Virus record (IMG/VR): IMGVR_UViG_3300017726_000012
Location: 1-44,284 of that record
DNA from: a virus
DNA: 44,284 bases
Direction: 5' to 3' (one strand)
Shown: in pieces, positions 15,602-24,047 of the stretch
Layout of the letters: every line of letters begins with the position of its first letter
Position numbering within the stretch: the first letter of the stretch is position 1
The notes under the pieces: generated by a model
The model's database searches: none
Told to the model about the DNA's origin: nothing
Seen by the model: only the letters and a program-made list of their open reading frames with translations
Program-made: the position numbers and the translations under genes

Positions 15602-17590
15602 ATGCATACCCTAAAAATTGATAAAAAGAAAGATAATCTATTAGCAGACTACGCCGTAGGTATGCTCAAAGATTTCTATCTGAATGAATATGAAAAGAGT
15701 CCTCAAGAGGGGTTTGCTCGTGCCGCAGGTGCATGGTCACGATACAGAGAGGAAATGGATGATGCACTTGCACAACGTTTATATGATTATGTTAGCAACA
15801 AGTATTTTATGTTTGCTAGTCCAGTATTATCGAACGCTCCCAATGGAGAGAAAAAGGGAAAGGGGATGCCTATCTCGTGTTTTCTCACATATGTCCCCGA
15901 TACTCTTGAGGGTCTTATTAGCCATTCTTCTGAGCTTCGTTGGCTCAGTGTTTATGGCGGCGGTGTTGGCGGACATTGGTCTGATGTGCGAACGGTCTCA
16001 GATATCGCTCCAGGCCCCATCCCATTTCTGCATACAGTAGATGCAGACATGATTGCTTATCGTCAGGGTAAGACACGCAAGGGTTCATATGCCGCATACA
16101 TGGATATCTCACATCCAGACATTGTTGAGTTTATGAATATGCGTATTCCCACAGGTGACGTGCAACGCAAAGCACTTAATCTTCACAATGCAATAAATGT
16201 CACAGATGAATTTATGGTATGTGTAGTCAATGATGATGATTTTGAACTTCGTGACCCGAAAGACAATAGTGTAAGAGATACAGTCAATGCTCGTAAGTTA
16301 TGGGAACGTCTTCTTGAGATTCGTTTTCGAACAGGTGAACCATATCTAAACTTTATTGATACAGCAAACAATGCATTACCGCAACCATTGAAAGACAAAG
16401 GACTTAAAATTCATGGGTCAAACCTATGTAATGAAATCCACTTACCAACATCTGATGATAGGACTGCGGTCTGTTGCCTATCATCTTTAAACTTAGAGTA
16501 TTATGATGAATGGAAAGATACGACTATTGTGCGTGACCTTGTGCGGATGCTTGATAATGTCCTGCAATTCTTCATTGACGAGGCGCCCGATACCATCGAG
16601 CGTGCTAAATACAGCGCAGTTAGAGAGAGGTCTCTCGGACTCGGTGCAATGGGATTCCACAGTTTGTTACAAAAACATGGAGTCGCATGGGAATCAGAAG
16701 CCGCAAGAGAAATCAACAAAACAGTATTTGACCACATCAAATCAGAAGCAGTCGCAGAAACAGAACTCCTTGCCCAAGAACGTGGTGAGTATCTTGACGG
16801 TGAAGGAAGTGGAAGGAGAAACTCTCACTTGCTTGCTATTGCACCAAACGCTTCCAGTGGAATAATTCTATCCACAAGTCCTTCTATCGAACCGATGAAG
16901 GCAAATGCGTATACTCACCGAACTCGTGCTGGTTCATTTCTTGTAAAGAATAAATACCTTCAAGAACTGCTTGAAGAAAAAGGTGAGAACAACGACTCGA
17001 CTTGGACATCTATCATTACCAAGAAAGGGTCAGTCCAACATTTGCCATTTCTCACAGAGGGTGAGAAGGCAATCTACAAAACTGCTGATGAACTTGACCA
17101 GATGTGGGTAGTGCAACATGCCGCAGAACGTCAGGATTTTATTTGTCAGGGTCAATCTGTAAATTTATTTTTTCCGTCTGGTGCGAATAAATCTTATGTA
17201 AATAAAGTTCATTTTAATGCGTGGAAACAAGGATTGAAAGGTCTTTACTATCTACGCACTGAATCAAAACAAAGGGCAGAGAACGTGTCTGAGAAGGTAG
17301 AACGTGTTGCATTGCAAGGTGATATGCGTTCTATTGTATATGGCAAGTCAGACTGTCCATTCTGTTCAATGGCAAAGGAAGAACTTCGCTTGCGTGGTAT
17401 TCCTTTTGATTACATCGACCTGAAAGAAGTAGGTAAAACTGCTCGTGAGGTGACAGGTCGAGATGTTAGAACTGTTCCTCAGATATATTTACAAGGTGAA
17501 TATGTCGGAGGTTATGACGAACTTATGGAATATTTTAACAAATCAATCGAAACCGAAGAAGGCGAAGAATGCCGAGCTTGTGAGGGGTAA
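15602..17590 (+). CDS. nrdA: Class I ribonucleotide reductase alpha subunit with internal glutaredoxin domain
   Basis: The enzyme reduces ribonucleoside diphosphates to deoxy forms with the beta subunit encoded next. Visible catalytic parts are PISCFLTY (Cys about 93), SNLCNEI (thiyl Cys 276 and Glu 278), CCLSSLNLEYY (Cys 291/292) and the radical-path LYYLRTES. The N-terminus starts directly in the catalytic barrel, so the ATP-cone allosteric domain is missing. After about residue 570 comes a complete glutaredoxin-like domain (VYGKSDCPFCSMAK with CPFC at 585-588, then RTVPQIYLQGEYVGG). The chain ends GEECRACEG, which restores the usual C-terminal CxxC tail. Confidence 0.92.
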   Translation: MHTLKIDKKKDNLLADYAVGMLKDFYLNEYEKSPQEGFARAAGAWSRYREEMDDALAQRLYDYVSNKYFMFASPVLSNAPNGEKKGKGMPISCFLTYVPDTLEGLISHSSELRWLSVYGGGVGGHWSDVRTVSDIAPGPIPFLHTVDADMIAYRQGKTRKGSYAAYMDISHPDIVEFMNMRIPTGDVQRKALNLHNAINVTDEFMVCVVNDDDFELRDPKDNSVRDTVNARKLWERLLEIRFRTGEPYLNFIDTANNALPQPLKDKGLKIHGSNLCNEIHLPTSDDRTAVCCLSSLNLEYYDEWKDTTIVRDLVRMLDNVLQFFIDEAPDTIERAKYSAVRERSLGLGAMGFHSLLQKHGVAWESEAAREINKTVFDHIKSEAVAETELLAQERGEYLDGEGSGRRNSHLLAIAPNASSGIILSTSPSIEPMKANAYTHRTRAGSFLVKNKYLQELLEEKGENNDSTWTSIITKKGSVQHLPFLTEGEKAIYKTADELDQMWVVQHAAERQDFICQGQSVNLFFPSGANKSYVNKVHFNAWKQGLKGLYYLRTESKQRAENVSEKVERVALQGDMRSIVYGKSDCPFCSMAKEELRLRGIPFDYIDLKEVGKTAREVTGRDVRTVPQIYLQGEYVGGYDELMEYFNKSIETEEGEECRACEG

Positions 17591-17592
17591 AC

Positions 17593-18555
17593 ATGTCACT
17601 ACTAGATTTTTCAAAAACATATCGTCCATTTCTATATCCGTGGGCAGTAGACTTATCAAAGAAACACGAAGAGATTCATTGGGTAGAAGATGAAGCAGAA
17701 CTATCCGAAGATGTTCAGGATTGGAAAACCAAACTGACTGAACCAGAAAAGAACTTTATCACACAGGTTCTTCGTCTGTTCACACAATCAGATGTGCAAG
17801 TCGGTGAGAACTATCATGAACTCCTGATACCAAAGTTTAAGAACAACGAAGTCCGTAATATGTTATCATCGTTTGCAGGTCGTGAGGCTGTTCACCAACG
17901 TGCATATGCATTGTTGAATGACACACTAGGTTTACCTGATGAGGATTTTCATATGTTCCTCGAATACAAAGAGATGTCCGACAAGATTGACTTCATGAAA
18001 CAGGGTGATATCAACAGTCACACAGGACTTGCATTAGCACTTGCACAGTCTGTATTCAACGAAGGTCTGTCAGTGTTCGCATCGTTTGTGATGTTGTTGA
18101 ACTTCCAAAGATTCGGTAAGATGAAGGGTATGGGAACAATCGTTGAGTGGTCTATTCGTGACGAGACTGTTCACGTTCAGGGTAATGCGAAACTCTTCCG
18201 TGAGTTCTGCGAGGAACATCCTCGTATCGTCAATGATGAACTCAAATCTAAAATCTATCAGATGGCAAAAGATGTAGTCAAACTCGAAGACCGTTTCATC
18301 AAACTTGCTTTTGATGGTATGGAGATGGAAGGTCTGTCTGAGGAAGATGTTAAACAATACATCCGTCACATTGCAGACCGCAGACTTCTACAACTTGGTA
18401 TGAAACCAAAGTTCGGTGTCAAGGACAATCCACTGCCGTGGTTAGATTGGGTTCTGAATGGTGCATCCCACGACAACTTCTTTGAGAAACGTGTCACAGA
18501 ATATTCCGTAAATGGTATGGAAGGTGATTGGGGCTGGGATAAGGTTGCGGCATAA
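17593..18555 (+). CDS. nrdB: Class I ribonucleotide reductase beta subunit
   Basis: The 320-aa protein holds the dimetal and tyrosyl radical site. Asp is at about 67 (TQSDVQVG). REAVHQRAY gives Glu 98, His 101 and the radical Tyr 105, followed by NEGLSVF and RDETVHVQGN with the remaining Glu and His ligands. All ligands and the Tyr are present, so the protein should be active. It follows nrdA by 2 nt and ends at WGWDKVAA. The next small gene overlaps its stop (TAATG). Confidence 0.93.
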   Translation: MSLLDFSKTYRPFLYPWAVDLSKKHEEIHWVEDEAELSEDVQDWKTKLTEPEKNFITQVLRLFTQSDVQVGENYHELLIPKFKNNEVRNMLSSFAGREAVHQRAYALLNDTLGLPDEDFHMFLEYKEMSDKIDFMKQGDINSHTGLALALAQSVFNEGLSVFASFVMLLNFQRFGKMKGMGTIVEWSIRDETVHVQGNAKLFREFCEEHPRIVNDELKSKIYQMAKDVVKLEDRFIKLAFDGMEMEGLSEEDVKQYIRHIADRRLLQLGMKPKFGVKDNPLPWLDWVLNGASHDNFFEKRVTEYSVNGMEGDWGWDKVAA

Positions 18556-18680
18556 TGGAGGGTGACATCTTTGAATTATTCTGTGTTGTATGCCAGACAG
18601 AGACAGAGGTGTCTGTAGTTGACTCTGATGAAGAACCAATTTATTGTCCGATGTGTGGGTCAGAGATTGAAATAGGATAA
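18555..18680 (+). CDS. Small zinc-ribbon protein, 41 aa
   Basis: A 41-aa frame starts at the TAATG junction with nrdB and contains FCVVCQTETEV and YCPMCGSEIEIG, two CxxC pairs typical of a zinc ribbon. It is too small for an enzyme and could bind nucleic acid or a partner. Its position directly behind nrdB suggests co-expression with the reductase genes. Confidence 0.6.
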   Translation: MEGDIFELFCVVCQTETEVSVVDSDEEPIYCPMCGSEIEIG

Positions 18681-18688
18681 ATAGAGAT

Positions 18689-19903
18689 ATGAAACCGATA
18701 CTTACATACTACATGGGTTTTCACGACTCGTCTATAACCATATATGAACCTGACACTGATAAGATGTTTGTGTATGAGTTTGACCGCATCATAGGAGTGA
18801 AACACTCATTATTCATAAAATCTAACATGATAACTTCAGACTTTGTTTTTTGTCAAGATAGTGTATTAGACCTCTATGGTTCTAAAGAATTTAGTAATGT
18901 TTATATAAAGTTTAATAGTGCCAATCTATTTTCAGATACACCTCATGTTGTCGAGAGAACTAGTGCATTGGGTGATTTTACTGGCAAAGTCTTCGTTGAA
19001 GATAAAATAATAACAACCTATGGCGCTTACGAATCTAGTGATTCCATTCATCATCATGACGCACATGCTTGGTGTGGATATGGTCAGTCTGGATTCGATA
19101 ATGCTTTTGTGATATCATTCGATAATGGTGGAGACGATACACATTTTCGCACAGCAACATTTAGAAATAAGAAACAGATAACTGGAACTAATTATGGATA
19201 TCATATATCAGGGTTCTATCAATCAAACTCATATCCACTAAACGAAGTTTATGCTAACACATCTCATGGATATTCTTTAGGTGTGGTTGGTAAGGTGATG
19301 GCAATGGCGGCATATGCTAGTCCAAAACCAAGAGATGTTCAATCCCTTGTTGACAGAAATAGAGACTTTCATAAACATCGTGAAAATCTTATAACGTGTG
19401 ATGGTTATCGGGCCATGGCACAAGAGGTGTTTGGTATAGACGACCAGAGATTTGGAGCATATACTGCATCACACTTTCTTGAAAAGTTTCCTGAAAACAG
19501 AGGAAGAGTATCAATCAATGGGGCATCTCAATATATGATTGCCGCTACACTTCAATCCTTTTTTGAAGAAACACTTATTGATATTATTAAAGAACACTTC
19601 ATAGACGACATCAAACTCCATGACAATAATCTCATTCTCACTGGTGGTTCTGCAATGAACGTCCTAGCAAATGAGAAAGTAAGACAAACATTTCCAGATA
19701 TAAATGTGTATGTTCCACCGAATCCTGAAGATGGTGGATTGTCTGTAGGTATGATGTTCCGAGAAATGAGTAGACTAAATCTTCTCAAGAAAACAGATTA
19801 TGACCTTAGATTTGCAGGCCCTGCATTCTCGATGAATGACAGAGACCTACACAATCGTCCTAAGTTCTTTGATACTGAAGTTACTATCGAAGAGATTGGA
19901 TAG
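18689..19903 (+). CDS. NodU/CmcH-family carbamoyltransferase, N-terminal part up to in-frame amber
   Basis: This 404-aa part is the Kae1-like N-terminal domain of O-carbamoyltransferases. HHDAHAWCGYGQSGF carries the metal-binding His residues. AFVISFDNGGDDTHF is the nucleotide-binding strand, and ILTGGSAMNVLANEKV with PPNPEDGGLSVG completes the fold. Such enzymes transfer carbamoyl from carbamoyl phosphate, via carbamoyl-AMP, to a hydroxyl. A TAG codon at 19901-19903 stops it in the linker before the C-terminal domain, which continues in the same frame. The missing C-terminal domain carries conserved active-site residues, so this part alone should be inactive. Confidence 0.8.
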   Translation: MKPILTYYMGFHDSSITIYEPDTDKMFVYEFDRIIGVKHSLFIKSNMITSDFVFCQDSVLDLYGSKEFSNVYIKFNSANLFSDTPHVVERTSALGDFTGKVFVEDKIITTYGAYESSDSIHHHDAHAWCGYGQSGFDNAFVISFDNGGDDTHFRTATFRNKKQITGTNYGYHISGFYQSNSYPLNEVYANTSHGYSLGVVGKVMAMAAYASPKPRDVQSLVDRNRDFHKHRENLITCDGYRAMAQEVFGIDDQRFGAYTASHFLEKFPENRGRVSINGASQYMIAATLQSFFEETLIDIIKEHFIDDIKLHDNNLILTGGSAMNVLANEKVRQTFPDINVYVPPNPEDGGLSVGMMFREMSRLNLLKKTDYDLRFAGPAFSMNDRDLHNRPKFFDTEVTIEEIG

Positions 19904-19930
19904 AGACTTCGTGATGGTAAAGTCATTGGT

Positions 19931-20458
19931 TTGATTCAAGGTGATGTTGAGGTCGGGCCTAGAGCTCTTGGACACAGGTCAATCATATGTGACGCATCTA
20001 TTAGAACCGCAAAAGAAAAACTAAATTCTACTGTAAAATTCAGAGAGTGGTTCAGACCATATGCGGCTGCCTGTCGCAAAGAAGATTGCAACAAGTATTT
20101 TGAGTCCTCTAGTCTTGATAACATGGAACACATGTCATATGTCGCAAAGGTAAAACCAAGATATCAAAACAAACTAAACGCCGTCACTCACATAGACAAC
20201 ACGACTCGTCTACACGTTGTAGACCAAGATACCAATCCATTATTCTACGATATACTCACTGCGTTTGATGGAGTTCTTCTCAATACGTCATTTAATCGTA
20301 GAGGTGAACCCATTATAAATAATCTAGTAGGTGCATTAAAAGTGCTAGCGAGAACACCTCTTGATGCACTAGTGTTACACCATGAAGACAGATATTACTG
20401 GATTGAAAAAAATGATACACGAGTGGTCATATCAGGGGAAGACGTTTCTTCCGACTGA
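19931..20458 (+). CDS. Carbamoyltransferase C-terminal domain fragment downstream of amber codon
   Basis: The frame is the same as that of the upstream part. After TAG the codons read RLRDGKVIGLIQGDVEVGP and then RALGHRS, the hallmark GPRALGHRS motif of the family's C-terminal domain, and continue intact to LNTSFNRRGEPI and YYWIEKND. The only separate start would be TTG at 19931 with a poor ribosome site. The domain shows no other damage, so the break is one codon. It overlaps the GIY-YIG-like gene at its 3' end. Confidence 0.7.
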   Translation: MIQGDVEVGPRALGHRSIICDASIRTAKEKLNSTVKFREWFRPYAAACRKEDCNKYFESSSLDNMEHMSYVAKVKPRYQNKLNAVTHIDNTTRLHVVDQDTNPLFYDILTAFDGVLLNTSFNRRGEPIINNLVGALKVLARTPLDALVLHHEDRYYWIEKNDTRVVISGEDVSSD

Positions 20459-20825
20459 TGAGTTATTAGAGAGTTATCAAGGGTTTGTCTATTGTTTGAT
20501 GAATCTGAAAAATGGTAAAAAATATATTGGTAAAAAATTCTTTTGGTCAAGTCGTAAACTTCCACCACTTAAAGGTAAAAAAAGAAAAAGAGTTTCACGA
20601 GTAGAATCTAACTGGAGAGACTACTGTGGTTCAAGTGAAACTGTTCAGACTCTTATTGAAGAGGGTGCATCATTTGAACGTGAGATACTTCGTCTTTGTC
20701 AAACCAAAGGTGAGTGTTCTTACTACGAGGCCAAACTCCAGTTCGAACACGATGTTCTTTTGAATGATATGTATTATAATGAATTTATAGGATGTAAGAT
20801 TCATGCAAAACACATTAAATCGTAG
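20412..20825 (+). CDS. GIY-YIG-like endonuclease of T4-like phages
   Basis: The start MIHEWSYQGK is preferred over one ten codons upstream because related phage proteins begin this way. GFVYCLMNLKNG and KKYIGKKFFW correspond to the two strands of the GIY-YIG core (FVY and YIG at residues 25-27 and 38-40). RKLPPLKGKKRKR and CQTKGECSYYEAKLQFE follow, the latter with a candidate catalytic Glu. Such proteins are common free-standing nucleases in T4-like marine phages. It overlaps both neighbours. Confidence 0.7.
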   Translation: MIHEWSYQGKTFLPTDELLESYQGFVYCLMNLKNGKKYIGKKFFWSSRKLPPLKGKKRKRVSRVESNWRDYCGSSETVQTLIEEGASFEREILRLCQTKGECSYYEAKLQFEHDVLLNDMYYNEFIGCKIHAKHIKS

Positions 20826-22140
20826 TATCATAGTTGATGATATTATTTTTGACAACGAAAGTAAATCTGAAATATGTGTAAAAATTGATAAGGTCAAGGC
20901 ACTTCTCACAGACCGAGGTGCAAAAAAAGGTGACCTCATTACAATATCAATTTTACCTGTTTCAACTTATCATGTCGCATCTATCTTCGCATGTGCAGAA
21001 CTTGGTCTTAAAATAATTATTCTAGATAGTCCTGCTACTGAATTGTCCCTTCCATATACGAAACTTGCACTACACGGCCCATCTGATTATTTTATCTACG
21101 ACTCCTCATTAGACATGTCAGGGATATATGATGGTCTACACGATAAGATGATAAGACTATATGGTGGCAAATCAATTGATGTAAGAAAGACACCTCAACT
21201 AGATAAGAATGGTCACTGGCCTGAACAGACTTACAATGTCTCGATAGAACCGACTGACCCATTTCTTTTATCTTCTACTAGTGGTTCAACAAAACCCTCT
21301 CGACCAATCTTGTTTTCACACAAAGAGGTATATGAAATATCGAAACGCAATGTAGATGTATTTGAGTTCAAGTCCGATTCAAAGGTCATTCATTCTAGAA
21401 ACTTACATCACGCATCTGCTTTACTTACATCACTCTTACCTGCCTTGATGAAAGCGCATGTCCACGGGTCATTTGCAATAGGTCATGACCTCAGTCAAGA
21501 AGAAAATGAAGATATGATGCAGGGACTTCATGACCTACTTCAGTATCCACCCTCACACATTATGATACCAAACAAGGCAGAACTGATGAACTTTCTTGAA
21601 TCATTCTCAGGGCCATTCAAACGAACTGTCAATATCAATATGTGTGGATTTGCACTCGACCAATCTTTTGCCGACCTTACACGAGAATATAATGTAAAGT
21701 TTCATTCTCATTATGGTTCAATCGATACGGCCATTCCTTTACTTGTAAACTTTGTTGATGAGAATAGTGTGGTCAAAGAGAATGGTCTTGGAGTCTTACC
21801 AGATGACTTCTATGAATTTGATGGTAAAGAGATTATGTGTGAATTGTGGGACAAACCAAGATATATCGAAGATGATTTATATATGATTGATGACCAGTTC
21901 TTTATCGAACCTCGAAAGTTAAATCTACCAGACGACATTGACCTAACACCATTTATGCAGGACACCAAAATCAATATGGAACAACTTCGAGGACATGAAA
22001 CAGAGTTGTTGTGTCAACAGATAGAAAAAGACTTGCACCAAAGAGTCGCAATATTACAATTGGTCTCAAACCATGCAAGTCGATTTATTCTATCTAAAGA
22101 TTATTCTCCGACAAAATATCCAATACATTCTGAGGACTAG
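20803..22140 (+). CDS. ANL-superfamily adenylate-forming enzyme (short)
   Basis: The 445-aa protein has LLSSTSGSTKPSRPILFSHK, the serine/threonine/glycine-rich A3 loop of AMP-forming ligases. LHHASALLTSLLPALM fits the A4 region, and SHYGSIDTAIPLL the A5 region. The C-terminal lid is shortened, and the canonical A10 lysine motif was not found. It may activate a small carboxylate, but the substrate is unknown. FACAELGLKI matches FACAELGIQT of the second ANL enzyme (27137-28555), so they look like diverged paralogues. AGGA precedes the ATG, inside the end of the previous gene. Confidence 0.65.
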   Translation: MQNTLNRSIIVDDIIFDNESKSEICVKIDKVKALLTDRGAKKGDLITISILPVSTYHVASIFACAELGLKIIILDSPATELSLPYTKLALHGPSDYFIYDSSLDMSGIYDGLHDKMIRLYGGKSIDVRKTPQLDKNGHWPEQTYNVSIEPTDPFLLSSTSGSTKPSRPILFSHKEVYEISKRNVDVFEFKSDSKVIHSRNLHHASALLTSLLPALMKAHVHGSFAIGHDLSQEENEDMMQGLHDLLQYPPSHIMIPNKAELMNFLESFSGPFKRTVNINMCGFALDQSFADLTREYNVKFHSHYGSIDTAIPLLVNFVDENSVVKENGLGVLPDDFYEFDGKEIMCELWDKPRYIEDDLYMIDDQFFIEPRKLNLPDDIDLTPFMQDTKINMEQLRGHETELLCQQIEKDLHQRVAILQLVSNHASRFILSKDYSPTKYPIHSED

Positions 22141-22630
22141 ATTCTCCATAAGGGTCTTCAGGACAATTGTCAATAAATCCTTCTTCGGGTAAGAATGTTT
22201 CAATGAAACCATTATCGATAATCATCGCATATCGCCATGAACGCATTCCAAAACCAAGATTATCTTTATCAACAAGCATACCCATCTGACGAGTAAATGT
22301 GCCTGAGCCATCAGGAATCAATCGAATATTTTCGATACCTTGGTCACGTCCCCAACAGTTCATGACAAACGCATCATTGACGGAAATACAATTTACTGTA
22401 TCGATACCAAACTTCGCAAACTCGCCATCGGCGGTCATCTTTTCATAATCTGGTAGTTGATAGGTGGAACAGGTTGGAGTGTATGCGCCAGGCAAACTAA
22501 AGACGATGTGTCGTCCTTTTCCCCATAGTTCATCGGTTGTTACTTCTTCCCATCGAAAGGGATTATCTCCAAACAAACTGTCGTCTCGAACTCTTGTTTG
22601 GAAGGTCACATTTGGTATTTGATTAAACAT
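22094..22630 (-). CDS. Peroxiredoxin (Prx5/AhpC-TSA type)
   Basis: The 178-aa protein carries LPGAYTPTCSTYQLPDYE, the peroxidatic motif with Cys 54. ISVNDAFVMNCWGRDQ and GMLVDKDNLGFGMRSWRYAM follow as in Prx5-like enzymes. It would reduce peroxides, probably with host thioredoxin or glutaredoxin. It is full length. Its 3' end overlaps the convergent ANL gene by 47 bp, and its ATG overlaps the stop of the small gene upstream (TAATG). Confidence 0.88.
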   Translation of the reverse strand: MFNQIPNVTFQTRVRDDSLFGDNPFRWEEVTTDELWGKGRHIVFSLPGAYTPTCSTYQLPDYEKMTADGEFAKFGIDTVNCISVNDAFVMNCWGRDQGIENIRLIPDGSGTFTRQMGMLVDKDNLGFGMRSWRYAMIIDNGFIETFLPEEGFIDNCPEDPYGESSPQNVLDILSENNL

Positions 22631-22782
22631 TAGAACTCTTCTTCTTCCTGCGAACGATATTTATCTTGAGTAGACATAACCCAATGTGGTCTTACATCTT
22701 CTCCGATATTTTCTTCGATTGGGTCAGGGTGTTCAAAGAACACCCCTCTCCAACGATTTATGAGATTAAACAGCGTTCGCAT
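22630..22782 (-). CDS. Small phage protein, 50 aa
   Basis: A 50-residue frame starts at ATG 22782 inside the end of the DUF932 gene. It reads MRTLFNLINRWRGVFFEHPD and then EENIGEDVRPHWVMSTQDKY, with an acidic tail. GTGGAG is close to the ATG, and the TAA overlaps the peroxiredoxin ATG. The amphipathic start and exact packing support a real gene. An unusually perfect 8-bp hairpin (22727-22745) lies within its coding sequence. The function is unknown. Confidence 0.55.
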   Translation of the reverse strand: MRTLFNLINRWRGVFFEHPDPIEENIGEDVRPHWVMSTQDKYRSQEEEEF

Positions 22783-23716
22783 ACTCCACTGCTTTCTCAA
22801 CTGCTTTCACTTTGCGTGATTGGTTTGCACCGAACCATGCAGAGGTCAAACGTGTGTCTGCCTCACGACCAAGTTGGTGGTCGGTCAGATAGGTGACACT
22901 ATTCAGTGCTTGCCACCATGTTCCCTCACCAAACTGTGCGCCTGGCTGAGTATCCAGAACTTCATACGCTTTCTGTCCATTAGAAGACAAGTCAGTAAAG
23001 TCCTTGACAGAGATTTCCTTCTTACCTTGATAGGTGCGAGGAAAGACCTCATTGTAGTATTGAACGAGTGATTCCACTGTAAACCTCTTGGTTGAAAGAA
23101 ACTCGGCAGTCTCTCTATATAGTTGGAATTTTTCAGACGCAATACCCAATGTCTCTTTTACAGAGTCAGGATTGAACTGTGTGCGGTGGTTCAAAGATAC
23201 AGACTTTTCTACCTTTTGACCAAGTGACAAAGAAAGTGTGTTGTTACAGACCACACGAATAGGTGTGAACCGAACATCAATTGCTTTACCATATTGGTGT
23301 GGATTTGAAAACAAGAGATAAGAGTCAACTTGGTCTTCACCAAGAATAGTGAAGGAGTCCTTTACTTTCGCAAGAGCCCAGACCATGTTACCATCCCTAA
23401 GTGAACCTGCGGTGTTCATTTCCATATCACCTGCAAGAACATACTCAGAGAAGAAGTCAAACGCCTCATCATTCTGAACTGGATTCCAACCTTTACCAAT
23501 AACATCTAAAACTTTGTTATCAGATGTGCGAACCAGTGCTTGTTTACCATCGACCTTTGCACCAGATGCAGTCACAAGGTCTTGTTTCTCGACTGTCCAG
23601 TCAAGACCTGCCTTCTGTTGCATCTGTTGAGGTGTTAGGTCATTTGAGACAGGGACACCGAGGCCATGCCACGGAACTTCCCCTGCGTATGCCATTGTTT
23701 CTACCTGATGAGCCAT
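22766..23716 (-). CDS. DUF932 phage/plasmid-like protein
   Basis: The 316-aa protein begins MAHQVETMAYAGEVPWHGLG. It contains DNKVLDVIGKGWNPVQNDEA, TPIRVVCNNTLSLSLG and TWWQALNSVTYLTDHQLG, all diagnostic of the DUF932/TIGR03299 family found on plasmids and phages. The biochemical role is not established. It is complete and overlaps the stop of the SH3-like gene upstream by one base. Confidence 0.88.
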   Translation of the reverse strand: MAHQVETMAYAGEVPWHGLGVPVSNDLTPQQMQQKAGLDWTVEKQDLVTASGAKVDGKQALVRTSDNKVLDVIGKGWNPVQNDEAFDFFSEYVLAGDMEMNTAGSLRDGNMVWALAKVKDSFTILGEDQVDSYLLFSNPHQYGKAIDVRFTPIRVVCNNTLSLSLGQKVEKSVSLNHRTQFNPDSVKETLGIASEKFQLYRETAEFLSTKRFTVESLVQYYNEVFPRTYQGKKEISVKDFTDLSSNGQKAYEVLDTQPGAQFGEGTWWQALNSVTYLTDHQLGREADTRLTSAWFGANQSRKVKAVEKAVEYANAV

Positions 23717-23973
23717 TATGCAGCCTCCAACATTGTGAATGGAACGCTGTAACGTTGACCATCATAGATTTTAATAATCGCTTTTTTCTGGTTTACTTTT
23801 TCAACAGTGCCAAGAGTTTTTCCATTCTTACGAACGATATAAACTTCGTCACCAAGATTGATGTTGACTTTGTTTTTCAATGAGAGTGCATCTTGTGCAA
23901 ACTTCATTACCTCATTTAGTTCTTCAAAAGAAGACAAGGAGAGGAGTTCCTGTTTTAATGTTGATGAAATCAT
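23716..23973 (-). CDS. Small SH3/KOW-like phage protein
   Basis: The 85-aa protein has a helical N-terminus (ELLSLSSFEELNEVMKFAQD) and a C-terminal beta barrel-like segment, GDEVYIVRKNGKTLG, then KAIIKIYDGQRYSVPFTML. This resembles KOW/SH3-type domains that bind nucleic acid or protein. The ATG at 23973 is preferred over one two codons upstream because AAAGGA is then properly spaced. It is the first gene behind the promoter at 24010-24038. Confidence 0.6.
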   Translation of the reverse strand: MISSTLKQELLSLSSFEELNEVMKFAQDALSLKNKVNINLGDEVYIVRKNGKTLGTVEKVNQKKAIIKIYDGQRYSVPFTMLEAA

Positions 23974-24009
23974 AATCATTTTCCTTTCAATTTATCAAAC
24001 AATATAATC

Positions 24010-24038
24010 ATATTATCATAACAAGAAGGAATTGTCAA
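24010..24038 (-). promoter_or_regulatory. Sigma70-type early promoter
   Basis: Minus strand TTGACA (24033-24038), 17-bp spacer ending TGA, TAATAT (24010-24015). It serves the SH3-like, DUF932, 50-aa and peroxiredoxin genes. Confidence 0.78.
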
Positions 24039-24047
24039 GCATTATTT

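Noticed and set aside
19901-19903. General recoding of TAG as an amino acid
   Set aside because: Many intact genes in the window end in TAG at the expected place (for example 5573, 6153 and 7360), and the tmRNA tag also ends in TAG, so TAG works as a stop.
20314-20321. Late promoter TATAAATA on the plus strand
   Set aside because: It is inside the carbamoyltransferase C-terminal coding sequence and 98 bp from the next start, with no other sign of a transcript start.
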